A stretch of 64,000 nt of DNA from assembly GCA_040235565.1 (NCBI GenBank), contig JBECLA010000135.1, forward strand, positions 1 to 64,000, read 5' to 3'. This DNA comes from JAHEIJ01 sp040235565 (GTDB taxonomy: Bacteria > Pseudomonadota > Gammaproteobacteria > UBA6429 > Thiohalophilaceae). The translations under genes were made by a program, and so were the position numbers. Within the stretch, counting starts at the first letter, position 1. Each line of letters opens with the position of its first letter. Positions 62,328-64,000 of the stretch are shown here, one piece after another. A model generated the notes under the pieces. That model was not told the origin of the DNA, did no database searches, and saw nothing but the letters and a program-made list of their open reading frames with translations.

Positions 62328-63368
62328 TCAGGGACCGGGATTGGGGTGTTGGGTATGTATCGCCTCAATGCCACCCACTGTTTCATTCGTCAAGTTGACA
62401 TCGATACTGCCAATGTTGCTCTTGAGTTGTTGCATTGTGGTCGCCCCGATGATGGTGCTGGTGAGAAAGGGCCGACTGTTCACATAGGCCAGTGCCATCT
62501 GGGCCGGGTTTAAACCATGTGCTTGTGCCAGCGCTACATATTTTTCAGTGGCACTTACCGCCTGGGGATTGCTGTAGCGGGTATAGTCCGGAAAGAGTGT
62601 CAGACGCGCCCCGGCTGGCAAGGTTCCCTGCAGATATTTTCCGCTCAACACACCAAATCCCAGGGGTGAATAGGCCAGTAAGCCACAGTGCTCTCGCCAG
62701 GAAATTTCCGCCAGGCCAATTTCATAACTGCGGTTTAACAGACTATAGGGGTTTTGCACGCTGACAATGCGCGGTAAGCCAAGTTTTTCAGCCGCCATCA
62801 GAAACTGCATAGCTCCCCAGGGCGTTTCATTGGAGATCCCGATATAGCGGATTTTGCCAGACTGCACCAGATCGGCGAGCACCGTAAGGGTTTCTTCGAT
62901 GGGGGTGAAGGTGTCATCTGTGGGTTCATAACCCAGGCGCCCGAAAAAATTGGTTTTTCGTTCAGGCCAATGCAGTTGATAGAGATCGAGGTAGTCAGTC
63001 TTGAGTCGTTGCAAGCTGCCATTAAGTGCGGCTTCAATATTTGCCCGGGTAAAACTGGTTTTACCATCACGAATATGTTCCACCCAACCTTCACCGGGGC
63101 CGGCAATCTTGCTGGCAAGGACGATCTGATCCCGATTTCTACGACTTTGCAACCAGTTACCGATAATCATCTCGGTTCGACCATAGGTTTCAGCCTTGGC
63201 GGGAATGGAATACAGTTCAGCCGTGTCAAAGAAATTGACCCCCTGTGCGAGGGCGAAATCCATTTGTTCAAAGGCCTCAGCTTCGGTGTTCTGCTCGCCA
63301 TAGGTCATGGTGCCAAGACAGATGACACTTACCTTGATACCCGTATTACCCAGTTCACGATATTCCAT
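62328..63368 (-). CDS. tas: Aldo-keto reductase (Tas-like)
   Basis: A protein of 346 residues. It opens MEYRELGNTGIKVSVICLGTMTYGEQNTEAEAFEQMD, the Tas pattern. Catalytic residues include the Asp and Tyr of FFDTAELYSIP, the Lys of ASKIAG, and the His of LYQLHWPER. The NADPH-binding end has TSTIIGATTMQQLKSNI. The family reduces aldehydes and ketones with NADPH. It runs in the same direction as hinT, 50 bases upstream of it, so the two are probably one operon. Confidence 0.93.
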   Translation of the reverse strand: MEYRELGNTGIKVSVICLGTMTYGEQNTEAEAFEQMDFALAQGVNFFDTAELYSIPAKAETYGRTEMIIGNWLQSRRNRDQIVLASKIAGPGEGWVEHIRDGKTSFTRANIEAALNGSLQRLKTDYLDLYQLHWPERKTNFFGRLGYEPTDDTFTPIEETLTVLADLVQSGKIRYIGISNETPWGAMQFLMAAEKLGLPRIVSVQNPYSLLNRSYEIGLAEISWREHCGLLAYSPLGFGVLSGKYLQGTLPAGARLTLFPDYTRYSNPQAVSATEKYVALAQAHGLNPAQMALAYVNSRPFLTSTIIGATTMQQLKSNIGSIDVNLTNETVGGIEAIHTQHPNPGP

Positions 63369-63550
63369 AGATCAATGTCTGCTGTTTACGGTTGGTTGTT
63401 AGTCAGGCTGCGTCGCGCCGCACTTGATAGTGCAGCATATAGTAGCAGCAGGTTCAAATTGTAATGTAAAAAAAGCAATTGGTGGATTGGCAAGCTGGGC
63501 GGCCAGAACCTGTTATCCGTTCATCACATAAAAGTAATGGCCAGGCGAGA

Positions 63551-64000
63551 TCAGATAAACAGGGTCAAAACACCGGTATAACCATACAGGCGGTGACCGG
63601 CAATTTCCCCATTGGCGTAGAAACCTGCCAGGGGAATATCACCGAGTTCGGCCTGGATCATTTTCAATTCCTGTGAATGTTCACCAAACAGGTAACGTCC
63701 CCGCCCCAAACAGGAAATATAAATGCCACCGCGTGGTGGGCGTGGTAAACGCTGTTTCAGGTTCTGGAGCATGCGTTGCATATCCTGAATCGCGCTCTTG
63801 CCATCACGTCGACAAAACATGATGGGAACGCCGTTACGCATGTGATCGCCAATGGCAAGCAGGCCATTGTCGGGATCGATCCCAATGACATTACGCACCA
63901 GGTAATCACCGGTGTCACTGCCGGTTACCGGGAAGCCGGCAAAGATGTAACCGGCGGCACGATCGATGTCACGCGCCAGGACTTCACCGATGTCTTCCTT
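63551..64000 (-). CDS. FIST-domain signal-transduction protein (5' end cut)
   Basis: The reading frame is open to the window end, so the N-terminal part lies beyond base 64000. The visible 149 residues are a FIST C-terminal domain: YIFAGFPVTGSDTGDYLVRNVIGIDPDNGLLAIGDHM, then MFCRRDGKSAIQDMQRML, GGIYISCLGRGRYLFGEHSQELKMI, and LAGFYANGEIAGHRLYGYTGVLTLF. FIST domains are proposed sensory domains that bind small ligands such as amino acids. The visible part is a stand-alone FIST end with no fused kinase or GGDEF domain after it. Confidence 0.85.
   Translation of the reverse strand, partial: KEDIGEVLARDIDRAAGYIFAGFPVTGSDTGDYLVRNVIGIDPDNGLLAIGDHMRNGVPIMFCRRDGKSAIQDMQRMLQNLKQRLPRPPRGGIYISCLGRGRYLFGEHSQELKMIQAELGDIPLAGFYANGEIAGHRLYGYTGVLTLFI

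Overview
This window is chromosomal DNA from a gammaproteobacterium, GC roughly half by eye. The genes fit that class: RatA, YajD, YqiA, YcgN and YajQ homologues, a PA2779/PA2778-type pair, the DUF3565/DUF2244/DUF4389/DUF3185 families, and a cysteine-less DsrC-like protein of the kind found in sulfur-oxidising lineages. I see no rRNA, tRNA, CRISPR array, intact insertion sequence or prophage. The content is mostly housekeeping and stress functions arranged in short operons.

Layout. 1-2.3 kb: end of a respiratory region (heme-copper oxidase subunit I-like membrane protein, cytochrome c-like protein, di-heme peroxidase). 2.3-5.8 kb: RatA, then a sigma-28-like promoter and terminator bracketing a transcript of about 180 nt, an RDD membrane protein and three envelope proteins of unknown function. 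5.9-11.2 kb: CDGSH iron-sulfur protein, cupin, YajD, an orphan ArsJ-like permease, a DUF2459 lipoprotein, signal peptidase I and a DUF815-type ATPase. 11.2-17.1 kb: HAMP-only membrane sensor, a second di-heme peroxidase under a perfect Fur box, CorA, AI-2E family transporter, and a GcvR-type double-ACT gene split by a -1 frameshift at a run of seven T. 17.2-23.9 kb: membrane proteins and lipoproteins, a decayed zinc-ribbon gene, a probable pseudo-enzyme of the dienelactone hydrolase fold, VanZ, beta-carbonic anhydrase and a Spy/LTXXQ protein.

24-32 kb: polyphosphate:AMP phosphotransferase, then a cluster around the bacterial proteasome homologue Anbu: zinc metallopeptidase, Anbu, circularly permuted ATP-grasp and alpha-E proteins. 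YqiA, the DsrC-like protein and a DsbA-fold protein follow. 32-39 kb: PiT phosphate transporter, PEBP protein, small membrane and secreted proteins, a histone H1-like protein and an alpha/beta hydrolase. 39.3-42.5 kb: gnd-zwf-pgl, the oxidative pentose phosphate pathway as one operon. 42.7-52.4 kb: an ExeA-like ATPase fused to FHA, a zinc-ribbon membrane protein with HEAGH, three PilZ proteins, a DksA/TraR-type zinc finger protein, the PA2779/PA2778 pair, YcgN, CbiX, YajQ and DUF3565. 53-64 kb: two convergent membrane proteins with TPR tails (one a rhomboid protease), two cyclic nucleotide-binding-domain proteins (one with rhodanese, behind a second sigma-28-like promoter), YfaZ, a HAD hydrolase, an HU protein with a lysine-rich tail, a Rieske protein, an SH3 protein, HinT, an aldo-keto reductase and a FIST-domain protein cut by the window end.

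Themes: peroxide and iron handling (two di-heme peroxidases, Fur box), second-messenger reception without any synthase in view (three PilZ, YajQ, two cNMP-binding proteins), NADPH supply (gnd-zwf-pgl), and peptide or protein processing around Anbu. The observations most worth a second look are the sigma-28-bracketed mini-transcript with its two overlapping tiny ORFs, the U7 frameshift in gcvR, the Anbu cluster and the cysteine-less DsrC homologue.
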